A DNA stretch of 64,000 nucleotides from the NCBI RefSeq assembly GCF_000002985.6, contig NC_003281.10, forward strand, positions 3,410,001 to 3,474,000. The letters run 5' to 3'. Made by a program: the position numbers and the translations under genes. Of the stretch, positions 1-12,900 are shown in pieces. Below the pieces are notes generated by a model. The model saw only the letters and a program-made list of their open reading frames with translations, searched no databases and was not told where the DNA came from. Source of the DNA: Caenorhabditis elegans. Its lineage: Eukaryota; Nematoda; Chromadorea; Rhabditida; Rhabditidae. Numbering within the stretch: the stretch's first letter is position 1; each line of letters begins with the position of its first letter.

Positions 1-961
1 AGTATGGTTTTTTTTTCCAAAACAATTGGAAAAAAACCGAATAATAATTTTTTAACGCTAAAAAAAAAATTCCAAAAAATCATCCTAGAGGAGTACAAAT
101 TCAGTTTCATACAAAAAAACTGTTTTCGAATTTTTAAAAACAAATGTTTAGTATTTTCTGCAAAAATTAAAGTATAAAATTTAAAAAAAAACAAGCAGTT
201 GTAATCTTTAATATTGTCCGAGAGGAGTCCAAAACTGCAAATGTTTGAAACATTGTTCTATTTTGAGCAGCATTTTTAGCCAATTTTCCTACAAACAATT
301 TCAGAAAAAAACCCTGTAATTTATTATCAGTTCTTAAACTTTAAAAAAATATTGAAGATTTTAATTTTTGCCTAAAAACTTTGAAAAAACCGAAAAAGAA
401 TATCTAACGCTAAAAAAATTTCAAAAAAATCATCCGAGAGGAGTACAAAATTCAGTTTTATACAACAAATGTTTTTTTTTCTATTTTAGACGAATTTCTC
501 CTTTTATTTTCGAACTTTTCAAGTTTTTTAAAAAGTATTTTCTGTGTATAAAATCGAAAAAAAACATAAATTAGATATATTTTATATTGTCCGAGAGGAG
601 TCCAAAACTGACCATTTTCGAAATTTTTTCTTGCCCACTATCATAAAAAGTTGCAAAATTGAGTATTTTTCAGCTAAAAATCGAGCTAAACTCGCGAATT
701 TTTTGTTGTTAAAAAAAAGAGATTTAAAAAGTTCAATTTTTCGTACATTTAATATTTAAAATTTTCTAAAAGTTGAAGCTTCATCCCAAAAATTGAATAA
801 ATGAGCAGAATTTTTAAATTCTTGTGGAGTTTTTTCCCAGAAGCTCAAAAACCCATTTAAAAAACGCTTTTTTTTTCGAAATTTTGCCTAAAAGTATAGA
901 AAATCTATTGCAAAAACCTATAAAATTGAGCAAAACCTCTATTAAAAACCATATATTTCAG
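1..961. other. Intronic/5' sequence of the golgin gene, no exon seen
   Basis: I see no convincing coding exon here. The stretch is AT-rich with long A and T runs. It holds four related short blocks around a 'cc(g/t)agaggagt(c/a)caaa' core, near 86, 218, 430 and 588. The same core occurs in the opposite orientation near 27030-27165. The interval ends in a good acceptor (atatttcag) that opens the first exon I can support. The upstream exons of the golgin lie before the window. Confidence 0.5.
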
Positions 962-3900
962 CTAAAACTCGAGCTAAACGCTGTAAAATCCACTAGAGAC
1001 GACTTGGAATCCAGAATCACCGAGAACTCATCGAGTTTTGAAAATTATCGATCAGAAGCCGAGAAGACGCTGGCTGCAGCCAAAGCACAGTTAGTTTTGA
1101 AATTTTTTTTTTCGGCATCCAAGGGAAATGGTGGCAGAGATAGCATGTTAGCACACCATTTTTTCTTTTTTTCAGTTATTTTCCCCCGAATATCTCCCAA
1201 TTTTATGTTTTAAATCCAATTCCTCAGCTTTAAAAAAAAATATTTGAGATTTTGTAAATGTTGTTGTATTTTTTGTTGTAAAACCCTGTAAAATGTAAAT
1301 TTTAAACTAGATTTTAGTAATTTTTAAGTTAAAAATTCCTCCAAATTAGATTTTCCTATAGAATTTTTGTTAAAAATGTGTAAAGTCGGCTGGTCCGAAT
1401 GTCTTTTTTTTTAATCTTCAAATTTCTACGAAAAATATCTTCTTCCCCGCCAAAAAAAGGAAGCTGACAGATTCGAAAAGATGGTCAGCGAGTGTGACAA
1501 GTGGCGCGAGAAGTACGAGGAGCGAGCCGCCGCCTCTGAGCACATTGCAACCGTCGAATTCGAGACACAGGAGACGGACGCCCATCGAATACTCGAGTAC
1601 GTGTATCCACCACCCGTTTTTTGATGGGCTCAAACACAAAAAAATATATATATATATACTATACGTGGTAGAAGAATTAAGAAGGAGTAAAATTGAATTT
1701 AGAGTTTTTTTTTCAGATTTTAATGGTGGAGAGAGATATTGCTTCAAAAATATTCGGAATAGTTTGAAGATGTCCCTGTTCAATTACAAATGAGAATTTA
1801 AAACTAAAAATTTCAAAAAATTTAAATTTACGGTCATTTCCCTACTTTTGGAAGAATCACTGTAGTTTTAGAAAAAAAATAAGTTAAAAAATAGATAAAC
1901 GTTGCCGATTGCCGGAAATTTTGAAAACCGGCAATCGCCTAAATTGCCGATCAATTAATTATATTTCAAAAAATTTAATTTGGCATTGATTTTGACCTCC
2001 GTCAGTTTTTTTTCCCAAAAATACTCAATATTTCGAGATTTGAGTCACTTTGATGTTGAAAAGCGAACATTTTGTCATAAAATACATGCATACTTGTGAA
2101 AAAAGTACAGAACTACAAATTTTCGGCAATTTTGGCAATTGCCAAAAATCATTTCACGCGCGCCCCTGAATTCAGCATCTCAGACTATTCTTAATAATCT
2201 GAAGCAGTATTTCTCCAGACTACTCGGTCTTAAAGGGGGAGTAGAGTTTGTGGGGAAATATATATTTCTGACTCTAATTTTGCCCCTGATGCCGAATATC
2301 GATGTGAAAAAATTCAAAAAAATTTCCCTGATTTTATATTAATTTTTAAAATCCGAAAATTCATTGGATGCCTATATGTGAGTTTTCAAACGTTGAATTT
2401 TCCCGCCAGAGACGCCCACGAAACCGTGCCGCAGGTGTGGGTTTACGAGGTGAATATTTTCCTTCTATTTTTATTTGATTTTATACCGATTTTCGTCGAT
2501 TTTTCTCATTTTTTCGCTGTTTTATATTGAAATTTCTGTTATTTCTCTTAAATTATGCCTTTCTATTGATAAAATACACAAAATTCCATGAAAAATTCCA
2601 TTTTCAGCACAAATTCGACGGGAAACAAGGTGGAGGCAACCGTGGACAATAAATCTATTACTTATTCGTGTGTAATGCTTTTGTTTTTTAGACAAAACAA
2701 GTAAATTTATTATAAGACTGTTTATATTCAGTAAACTTTACAAAAAAAAACATTTTTGGGAAAAAAAAACTACAAAAATCGAAGATTGTCCTCGGGAGCG
2801 CGACGAATCAACGTGTTCCGGATAACTGAAATGTTAAATGTTTGTATTAATGTGGAGAACTTTCGTTATTGAGATTTGTAAAGAGACTATTGATAAGCAC
2901 TAGGATTAAAATAGGAAGTTTAATTTAATTTATTACGATAGTAAGATATTTGCCGAATAAATCGACATACTGATGATTTTTAGGATGTTTTAGGCTTAAT
3001 TATTTAGCGATTCTTACTTTTCAATTGTTTTTTAAATAATATTTTCTATAAGAAGTACTCACTTTCCAAAAAATCGTCGTGTCTCCGCGATTTTCCTCGT
3101 TTTCCGTCGAATTTGTGCTGAAAATGGAATTTTTCATGGAATTTTGTGCATTTTATCAATAGAAAGGCATAATTTAAGAGAAATAACAAAAATTTCAATA
3201 TAAAACAGCGAAAAAATGAAATCGGTGTAAAATCAAATAAAAATAGAAGGAAAATATTCATCTCGTAAACCCACACTTGCGGCAGGGTTTCGTGGGCGGG
3301 GCGTCTCTGGCGGGAAAATTCAGCGTTTGAAAACTCACATATAGGCGTCCAATGAATTTTCGGATTTTAAAAATTAATATAAAATCAGGGAAATTTTTTT
3401 GAATTTTTTCACATCGATATTCGGCATCAGGGGCAAAATTAGAGTCAGAAACATATATTTCCCCACAAACTCTATTCCCCCTTTAAAATTTTTGAAAATA
3501 TTTGATTAATTGCTAGTATTTGAATAAATAATTTATAGGTGTTTATGGGAAGTAGTTTCGGAAAATTAAAAAAGTGAAGAAAAATTACGTCACAACTGTA
3601 TTAAAATACATTAAAAATGTATTTTAATACAGTTATGACGTCATAAATGTATTTAAATACATTTTGCAAAATTACTTGAATAACCCCAAAATAGTTAGAA
3701 TTATACAGTTTTTTTGTAGGAAGTTAACTTTTTCACATTTCCACAATCACTATTTCCTTCAATTATTGTCCTTACATGTGTGTGGCATTTTGCTTCTTTT
3801 TTTTTCTGTTTGTGTGTGTGTTGTGTTGCACAATTATTCACTCATAAGTATGCTGCACAGTCTCCTCACGTGGAAATGACCCAACAAGGGGGCTTGCGCA

Positions 3901-6900
3901 TTTCTCGTGAGCGTGGGAAAATTTTACCACTGAAAAGTGATTTCCTTCATTTTTTGCTACTTTGAAGTCGGTTTCATGGTTTTTAATTAGCTAACAATTG
4001 TGTATATGACTGAAAGGAAGGTGGAGAAAAAAGAAATTTCGAATTTAGTGCAAAAATAAAGGCCCTGCCTAGAAAAGTAAAATCAACCAAAAATTGAGTT
4101 TTTCTCAAAATTTTCATGTTCATCATCAGTTTTCGGTATAAAATTGTTTTCCATTCGAAATATAGTCTTTGATTGAACTTGATAAAATTAAATTTTGAAG
4201 AAAAGACACAAAATTAACAATTTTCGGATATTTCTCAAATTCCCACGCGATGCACGAGAATTGCGCCAACAAACCGACTTCCAGCCGAGGAGACTGTGTG
4301 CTGTAAAGTAGTCGTTTAGTACCGGTAACTATTGCATGTTGTAGAATGGCCTGTGATAGAAATAAAATAAAAGAAAATTGAATTGTTCGTTAAAAATATC
4401 TCCAAACGTTCACCATATGTAGTGCCCAAGTCTTTGGAAAAAAAATCCTATAATATTTATTCATTTATCTTCAGATATCTGAAAAACGGAAATTTAGCTA
4501 TTTTAATACATAACATGGTAGATGTTTCGAGTTAGATGTGCTAGTAATATAATAATATTTCCCAAACACTTTGCCGAATTAAATTCGATTCTCATACTAA
4601 ATCTAATTAGTCTGTCTTCCCTCTTTCTATTTCAAAGTCTGAACAAAGCTCCCTTGATTTGGTGTAATCCAATCTGTTTGTATGGGTATATCCATTTCGA
4701 AGAGTATTTCGGGGCGTCCACAAATAATAATGAACGAGAATAATGTTAGAAATGATTCCAAGATTTCGTTTCAATTTCCTCCTTGTTTTGAATATTTAGC
4801 GGCAATTGCCCGTTTGCTGATTTGCCTGAAGTTTTAAATTCTGGCAATTTGCCGGAAATTTTCAATCCCTACAAATTGCCGGTTTGCCGGTTTGCCGAAT
4901 ACAAAATTGCCGCATATTTTTAGATTGACTTTTTATTAGACGAAAACACTTAAAATTTATGTACCTTTTCGAAATTTTTTCCTTGTTTTTTAAAGATATT
5001 TTCATAGAATTTACTAACTTTTGAAAATAGATGTAGGAACAATTTTGCCAATTGAAAATAAAATTCTGAAATTTCCAAAAAAATTGTGCAAAACCACGAT
5101 TTTCTGAAAATTTTCAGTTCCTGCAATTTGCCGGTTTGCTGATTTGCCGGAAATTTTCAGTTCCGGCTTATTTTTCAAAATTGATATAGGAACATTCATA
5201 GAATGCGTACAATTTTGCTGATTAAAATTGAAATTCTGAAATTTATTTTTAAAAATGTGCAAAACCATGTGCAATTTACCGATTTGCCGATTTGCCGGAA
5301 AAATCGTTTGCCGCCCACCCCTCTACTCAAATTTTAATTAACTTGGAGCAAGCTGCAGCTCTAAAACTGGAGTTTTTACAAATTTCTTGGATTCCAGTAG
5401 TATATTTTTCAGTCCAAATTAACCCTTCTTAGTTTTCAACAGCAACAAGAAACCCCAAGTAGTGCTAATTTCGACGCCAAAAAAACCAAAAAAAGAGCGG
5501 AAAAACTTGAATTAGCAGTTGTTGAGCTCCTCTTTTTCTTCTAAAAAAGGAATGTCTCCCAACGAAGAAAATTGTTTCTTTATTTCTCTGTAATCTCTCT
5601 CTCTCTCTCTCTCTCTCTTCTTCTTCTTCTTTCAATTTCAGTGATGAGCACACATAGAAAGAGCTTCAAAAAGAGCAGCAGCAGAAGGCGGAGTAGAAGC
5701 ACGTCCCTCTTTTGTGTCCCCTCCTTTCTCAATGCATTTATATCTAATGGCACCATCTATGCCCCCTCACGTAACATCCATAAGCATCTATGTCTCTTTT
5801 TTTGCCTGAGATTTCTATAGGAATCGTGAGAAAAATTGGAAAATTCGGGGTTTTTTGGCGAATTTTTTGGACTTTTTAGGTAGTATAAGCGTTCTGGAGC
5901 CCGGAAATTTCAAAAAAAAAAATTTTTTTCCAAAGCCTCAGAAATCCAGAAAAAAAACAACAAATATTTTCTGGACATTTCTCGAATTTTTTTGTTGAAA
6001 AAAAAAAAATCGAAAACTAGGCTTAAACGCCAAAAAAAAAACTATTTTCTACTAGAATAATGGATTTTTTTCACAAAAATAGAGGAAAAAACTCAGAAAT
6101 TGAAAAATTCCATTTTGGAAATTTAAAATTTGAAAAATTGAAATTTTTTTTCTTTGAAATTCTGAAAAAAATTTTCCAATTTTTACCATTTTTCAGCTCT
6201 TCACAATTTTTGTTTTTTTTGCCAAAAATTTATTTTTTTCGAGCTCATCCGATTTGATGTGATTACACCATGAGACAGCTGTTCAATTTTTTTCATTTTT
6301 TTTTCTTAAAAAAAAAAAAAAAAAAATCAAATAGATTATCAACTAATCACACCAAAAACCAGAGAATTTCACTTTTTCACCTGAAATTTGATCTATTTTT
6401 CACTGAACAGCCCTTTGAACTGGGTAAATTTAAGAAAAATCGTCAAAATCACTTTGAAAACTGCTCAAAAAGTCGAAAAAAAAATTCGAAAAGTTGCAGA
6501 GTTGCCATTATTTTGGGCCAAATTGTGTCTAATTTCATAGATTAAAAAAACATTTATTTGGCCAAAATTGAATTTTTGGAAATTATTACGCACTAAAATA
6601 CATTTAAAATAGCAATAAAAATATTAATTTTTGGCTGAAAATTTAAAAAATTAACGTTTTTTTTCTCTAAAAGCATCTCCCAACGTTTGCATACCTCACT
6701 AACACTTGTCGTCTCACAAAAACTCAAAATTTTTTGAAAAAGTAAAAAAATTGTAAATTTTCCCAAAATATTCTTTAAATTTACCCATTAGTTTTTGCAG
6801 ATTCGAGGCCGAAAAGAAGGCTTTGGCTGAAAAATGTGAAGAGCTGACACTGAAATTCGAGCAAGCCGACAAGGAGAAAAATGAGATGGTGGTGAGTAGT

Positions 6901-9900
6901 TTCAGATTGGATTTTCAAAAAAAAAAATTCCAAAAAATTAAAAAACTGATATTTTTGGAAATTAAAAAAAAATTTTAAACTGAACATCGAAAAAATATTT
7001 TGTTTTATTTGTTTAGTTGAAAAATCTGAAAAAAAAAATCATAGAAAAATAATTTTTGCTAAAAATTCGAAAAAAATTATACTGAAAATCAAAAATTTTC
7101 GGCTTTTTTTTTCGAATTTCTTTTTTGCAAATTCAAAAAAAATCGAGAAAAAAGATAAAAAGTATTTTTGAAAATTGAAAAATATGTTAAAAATATCGAA
7201 AAACGAACATTTTTGGTTTTACAAGATTCAAAAATCCAAAAAAAAAATTTTTTTTATCGAAAAATGAATGTAAAAATCCAAATTTTAAAAAAATTTAAGA
7301 AAAATAATTTTATCTCACCCTTTTTTCAGCAACAACTATCTCGTCTTCAACAAGAAATGCTGGAAAAATGTGACGCACTTCAGGCGGAGGTGAATGAGGC
7401 GAAGGCATTAAGAGAAGAGATTCAGGCAAAGTATGATGACGTCACACAGAAGGCTGAACGGATTCAGGGAGAATTGGAGGAGAGTAAGAAGGTTCTGGAG
7501 AGCGAGAAGCAGGCTTTTGAGGTAAAAATGACGTGAAAAATCGGAGATTTGGCGAAAAATTGATTCCGACCAATCAGCGATTCGCGATGGGCGTGGCCAA
7601 CGTCGCTGATTGGTTGAAAAGACAGCAGGCTGAAAAAGGCAGAAGGCCGGAAAATCCCGAAAAAAAAGGAAAAAATTCCAATAAAAACATGTCAAAACGT
7701 CAAATTTTCACCAAGAAATACCGCCGGCCAATCAGCGACGTTGGCCACGCCCATTGCCCATCGCTCATTGGTCGGTGCTAGATGATCGAGAATGCAGATT
7801 TTGATGAAAAATCGGGAAAAAAACTTAAAAAATTCAAAAATATACTGACTTACAGAACGAAAAAGAGCAAGAACGGGAGGAGCAACTCGCAAAAGCTATG
7901 GAGAAACTGAATTCGGAGCAAAATATCCTTGACGAAGTTACCAAGAAGCTTGAGCAATCTGAAGAAGAAGTTTTGGCGGCTCGCGGAGCAATTCAAGAGC
8001 TCACAGAGAAACTGGAAGAGTCGGAGAAGGAAACAAGCACAGCGAAAACGGAACTGGAAGCTGTCAGTAAGAAGCTCGACAGCTCAGAGACGTCTCTGAA
8101 AGAGTTCTCGGATATGATAGAAGCTATGAAGATTCAGCTGATTAATTGTGAAAAACAGAAGGATGAAGCTGTGGAGCTCCTCAAGCAGAAGCTCGAGGAA
8201 GTTGAGAAGAATATGAGTGATGTGGAGGTTCAGAAGCAGCTTCTACTGGAATCTACAACTTCAGAGATGAAGCAACATGCAGAAGCAGCTGAAATTGTGA
8301 AAAAACAGTTGGAAGAAGCTCAGAGCTCTATTGAAAACTTGAAGAAGGATGCAGAGAACGAGCGAAATCTGAAAACCGCTTTAGAATCCGACGAGAGTTC
8401 TGCAATCTCTGAAATCACTAAACAAATGGAAGCGGCGAAGAAGGAGCTTGAAGCTAGTGAAAAGGAGAAGTCAGAGCTCCGTGAGCAGATGGATCGACTC
8501 CAGAAAGTGCACAACGCTGGGCAGGAGGATATTCAGAAGCTGCAGAAGACGTGGGAGTTAGAGATGGCAAAGATCGCGAAAAGTACAGAAGATGAGAAGT
8601 TGGCTCGTGAGCAGTTAGCTGGAGAGCTGGAAAATGCCAAGGAAGATCTGAAAGTTGTGGAAGAGGAGAAACACACTGGAATTCAAAGGGCTCAGGGAGC
8701 TCTCGATGATGCGGAGAAAGAAGTTAAAGTGCTCAAAGAGCAGCTGGAAAGAGCTCAATCTGCACTAGAATCATCCCAAGAGCTGGCATCTTCCCAGAAG
8801 GCAGATAAAATCCAGGAGCTAGAAAAAGAGCTTCAAAATGCTCAGAAAAGGTCATCGGAAGAGCTTGAAACTGCGAACGAGATGGTTAGATCTTTGACTG
8901 CAACGCTGGAAAATTCGAATTCAGAGACGGAAATTCTCAAGCAGAAGCTGGAAACTTTGGACAAAGAGTTACAGGCTCGGCAGCAAACTGAAAAAGCTTT
9001 GACTGAAGAGGTATATCCTGAAAAAATCGAGGAAAATAATGAAATATGACCGAAAAATTCGACTTTCACACAAAAATCGCCTTCTACCAATCAGCGACGC
9101 TGGCCACGCCCCCTAGGGCATCGCTGATTGGTCGGTCCACCGAAAACTGATTTTTCGCTGTTTTTGACAAATTTTTAGACAGATTTTGATGAAAAATTAG
9201 AAAAAATAGCTGAAATTTGAGAAAAAAAACTAGAAAAATGTGTAAAAATCGACGAAATTTGAATTTGAATTTCGATTTAAAAGAAACCTTTTTTTTTTTG
9301 AAAATCACAAAAAAATTAGAAGAAAATCAGGAAAAATTAGAAAAAAACTTAGAAGAAAATAAAATTTATAAATTTCAGATAAATGTGCTCACCACGTCGC
9401 TAGCTGAAAAAGAGCAACAAACTGCCCAAATACAGAATCTGCAGACACAAATCTACCAAATGGAAGTGGAAAAAGAGGAAAAAGTGGAATTAGTGAAGGT
9501 TCAGCTCCAGCAAGCCGCTCAGAGCTCGAGCTCAGCGGAAGAAGCTCTCCGAGCTGAAATAGAGCAGCTGGAGGCCAAACTGAAGGCCGTTGAGCAGGCG
9601 AAGGTGAATATTGAAAAATCGCATCTTTTTCAGCAATTTTATACGAAAAAATGCCGAAAAATTGAATTTTTTGGATTTTTTCAGTGTAAAAAGGATCAAA
9701 AAGCTCTAAAAATTCCACATATTTTCAGGCAGAAGCTCTCAACTCATTGCTGGCTGAAAAAGAGCATCTTCAAGCTCAGCTCCACCAGCTGGGAGTGGAA
9801 AAAGAGGAAAAGCTCGAAATGGTCAAAGTTCAGCTCCAACAAGCCGCTCAGAGCTCCAGCTCCGTGGAACAAGCTCTCCGAGCAGAAATTGAGAAGTTGG

Positions 9901-12900
9901 AGGCGAAATTGCAGGAGATTGAGGAGGAAAAGGTGATTTTTTTTTATTTAAAAAGCGGTAAAAATTGTTAAAATTTTTCATGAAAATTGTAGTTTTTTTA
10001 GTGAAAAATTACAAAAAAACAGGTTTTTTAAATTAAAATTTCTGCTGAAATTTTCTGAAAATCAGGAAAAAAAGCGATTTTTTACAAAATATTGTCTAAA
10101 AATCCTTATTTTTGTCAATTTTCCGCGAAGTTTATTCAAAAATTGTGGTTTTTGACATTTTTCATATTTAAAAACGGTTTTAAACCAAAATATTCATTTT
10201 TTGAACTTTTTTTTTTCAGAAGAATGCTCTCAACGCATCGCTGGCTGAAAAAGAACAGCAAACTGCACAAATCCAAGAGCTCCAAGCTCAGCTCCACCAG
10301 CTTGAAGTGGAAAAAGAGGAAAAGCTCGAAATGGTCAAGGTTCAGCTCCAACAAGCCGCTCAGAGCTCCAGCTCCGTGGAACAAGCTCTCAGAGCAGAAA
10401 TTGAGAAGTTGGAGGCGAAATTGCAGGAGATTGAGAAGGCTAAGGTGAGTATTTCGGGGGTTTGAGACGGAAAATTGGAGAAAAATTGGATGAAAACTGG
10501 AAAATCTGTGAAAATGCTGTATTTTATTGGCGAAAACTCGATGAAAACCGAAAAATACGCATTTTAATACTGAAAAAAATCTAGAGAAAATTATAAAAAA
10601 AATTAGGAAAAAAAAATCTGAATTTTTCTATCAGAAAAGAAATCATTTTTAATAATTAGAAAAAAATAATAAATATAAAAAAATTCAAAAAAAATCCGAA
10701 AAACCATCCGAAAAAATTCGAAAAAAAAATCAGAAAAAAAGGAATTTTTTTAATCTGAAAAACCATACGAAAAAATAGGAAAAAATCAAAAAAAAACATT
10801 CGAAAAAACCTGAAAAACCACCAGAAAAAATTCAAGAAAAAAAATGGAAAAAAAATCTGAATTCATTTCAATTAGAAACAATGTAAATCGAATTTTTTTT
10901 TTGGATAAAATTGTAATACGCTGAATTTCCAACTATTTTCCCCGATTTTTCTCCAATTTTTGGCTTGAAAAATGCAATTTTAGCTAATATATTAACGATC
11001 AGTGTTCCTTTAAAAAAATTAATTAATTAATTATTTAAAAAAAAAATGAATTCTAACGACTGCATGTACTCTATCTCTCATTCCTCTTTCACTCATTCTC
11101 TTCACTGCCTTTTAATATTTTTAGATGCAAAATTCGTCGAAAAGGGAGCAAAAAGTGCGCGAATTGAGCAATCTGAATGAGAAGATGCGTGTCGAATTTA
11201 TTGCAAAGGTCTGAATTATTGATTTTTCTTCTTTTTTTATTGTGGAAAACGCTTGAAACCCCGCTAAAATTGACGAAAAAGCTGAAAAATTGAGCTTTTT
11301 TGCTGAAAATTGACGATTTTCGGCCAATTAAACTCAAAATTTGTAGTCAAAATATGCTAAAATTTGCTCCAAAAATCCTGAAAATTTTGTAAAAATTGAG
11401 CTTATTTTGAAATTTTTCCTGCAAATTTTTGCTCAAAATAATCAGATTTTTGACACTTTTTGAACGAAAAGTCTGCAATTCTTGATATTTTCCTCCCAGT
11501 TTTTGGCAAAACACCGAAAAATCTAGAAAATGAATGGAATGACCGTATGAAACCTCTTCCACGGCCATGTGTGTCGATTTACGCGGCTCTTGTGTACTCC
11601 CCGAGGAGAAGTTTAGTTTTTGGCAAAACTGCTAGTACAAAAGTGAACGAAAATGCTCCAAAATCTAGCATTTTAGAGCCAAAAATACTGTAAAATCCTC
11701 TTTTCCTCCGGGAGTACACGAGAGCCGCATAAATCGACACGAGGCCGTTTCTTTTTTTCTGCTTCTACAATAACCTGTGAGCACACAAACCAACAATTTA
11801 TTTATGTTTTTCTAACAATTTTTTTTTGAATTTTTTTTTTTTGCAGCTTCTGAGCTCTTTTTCCTTGATTTATTCAATTTTTCAATATTTTTCAGGAAAA
11901 AATCATCTCGGATCTCCGCTCTGAGCTCTCCACCATTAGCACAGAGCTTGTCGTCCAAAAAGCCACTGTTGAGAAGACGAAAATGGATTTTGGAGAACTG
12001 GAAACACGGGAGAAACGAGCTACGGCAGATAGAGAAAATGAGAAGATGGAGGAAATTCGATTGAGGTAATTTTAGAGGAAACAACGGAAAAAAAATCTGA
12101 TATTCAGGCATTTTTTTAGCGTAAATTCAAGTTTTCCCGAAGGTTTTTTTTTTTGAAATTTTTCGTCAAAAATCTCAAAAATGGTGATTTTCAATATTTT
12201 TTATTTGAAAAAATGCTCAAAAAGTTCACATTTTGGCTTAAAAGTATAAAAATTTGAGAAAAAAACTGATTCAGAAATCTAAGAAATCCCAGAAAATGGG
12301 AAATAAAAAAATTCTGCCTAAAAACGCAAATTTTTCAGCTAATAATCTCGAAAAAGTCAAAATTTGTGATTTTCTAAAATTTTTATTCAAAAAATTTAAA
12401 ATTTTGACCCAAAATCATTTGAAAAATCGAGAAAACTGACTGAAAATTTTTTGAAAAAATGAAAAATCTCAAAAATTACAGTTTTTGCTCCAAATTCACT
12501 GAAAATGTCAAAAAAAAGGATTTAAAGGCAAATTTGGTTAAAATTTGCACTAAAAATGTCAAAAAAGTAGAAAAGTTGGCTAAAATCAGGGAAAATTGGA
12601 GAAAAGCTAAAAAAAAATTCCAAAAAAACAATTTTTCCCAATTTTCTGATTTTCTCGAAAAATTCGAAGTTTTAATTGAAAAAACTCAAAAAGTCACTGG
12701 AAGACGGCAAAAAAACGAATTTAAGAAATTTTTAAAAATTTTGAGAAAAAAAAACGCAAAAATATTCAATTTTTCACAATTTTAGCTAAATTTGACTGAA
12801 AATCTTTTAAAATTCAGATTTTAAATCAAATTTTAATTTAAATTTTTCAGAGAGACATTTGCCAAGGAGCTGGAGACAATGGGCTCGGCCTTAGAGGTCA

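Larger units (their letters stand above)
1597..6800. other. 5.2-kb intron of the golgin gene filled with repeats
   Basis: The intron splits a Glu codon (GA|A) between the exons ending at 1596 and starting at 6801. It holds a large inverted repeat (2231-3486), a short palindrome (3588-3645), an inverted-repeat element (3853-4302), clusters of a 'ttgccgatttgccgg' motif, and a CT microsatellite. A short open stretch at 2400-2650 could encode a tiny pair of exons ending at the TAA near 2650, but nothing identifies it as a gene. Apart from these I see nothing. Confidence 0.6.

Noticed and set aside
5572..5820. Ser/Arg-rich open frame after a ttcag in the golgin intron
   Set aside because: No donor or partner exon, adjacent to a CT microsatellite, composition explained by low complexity.
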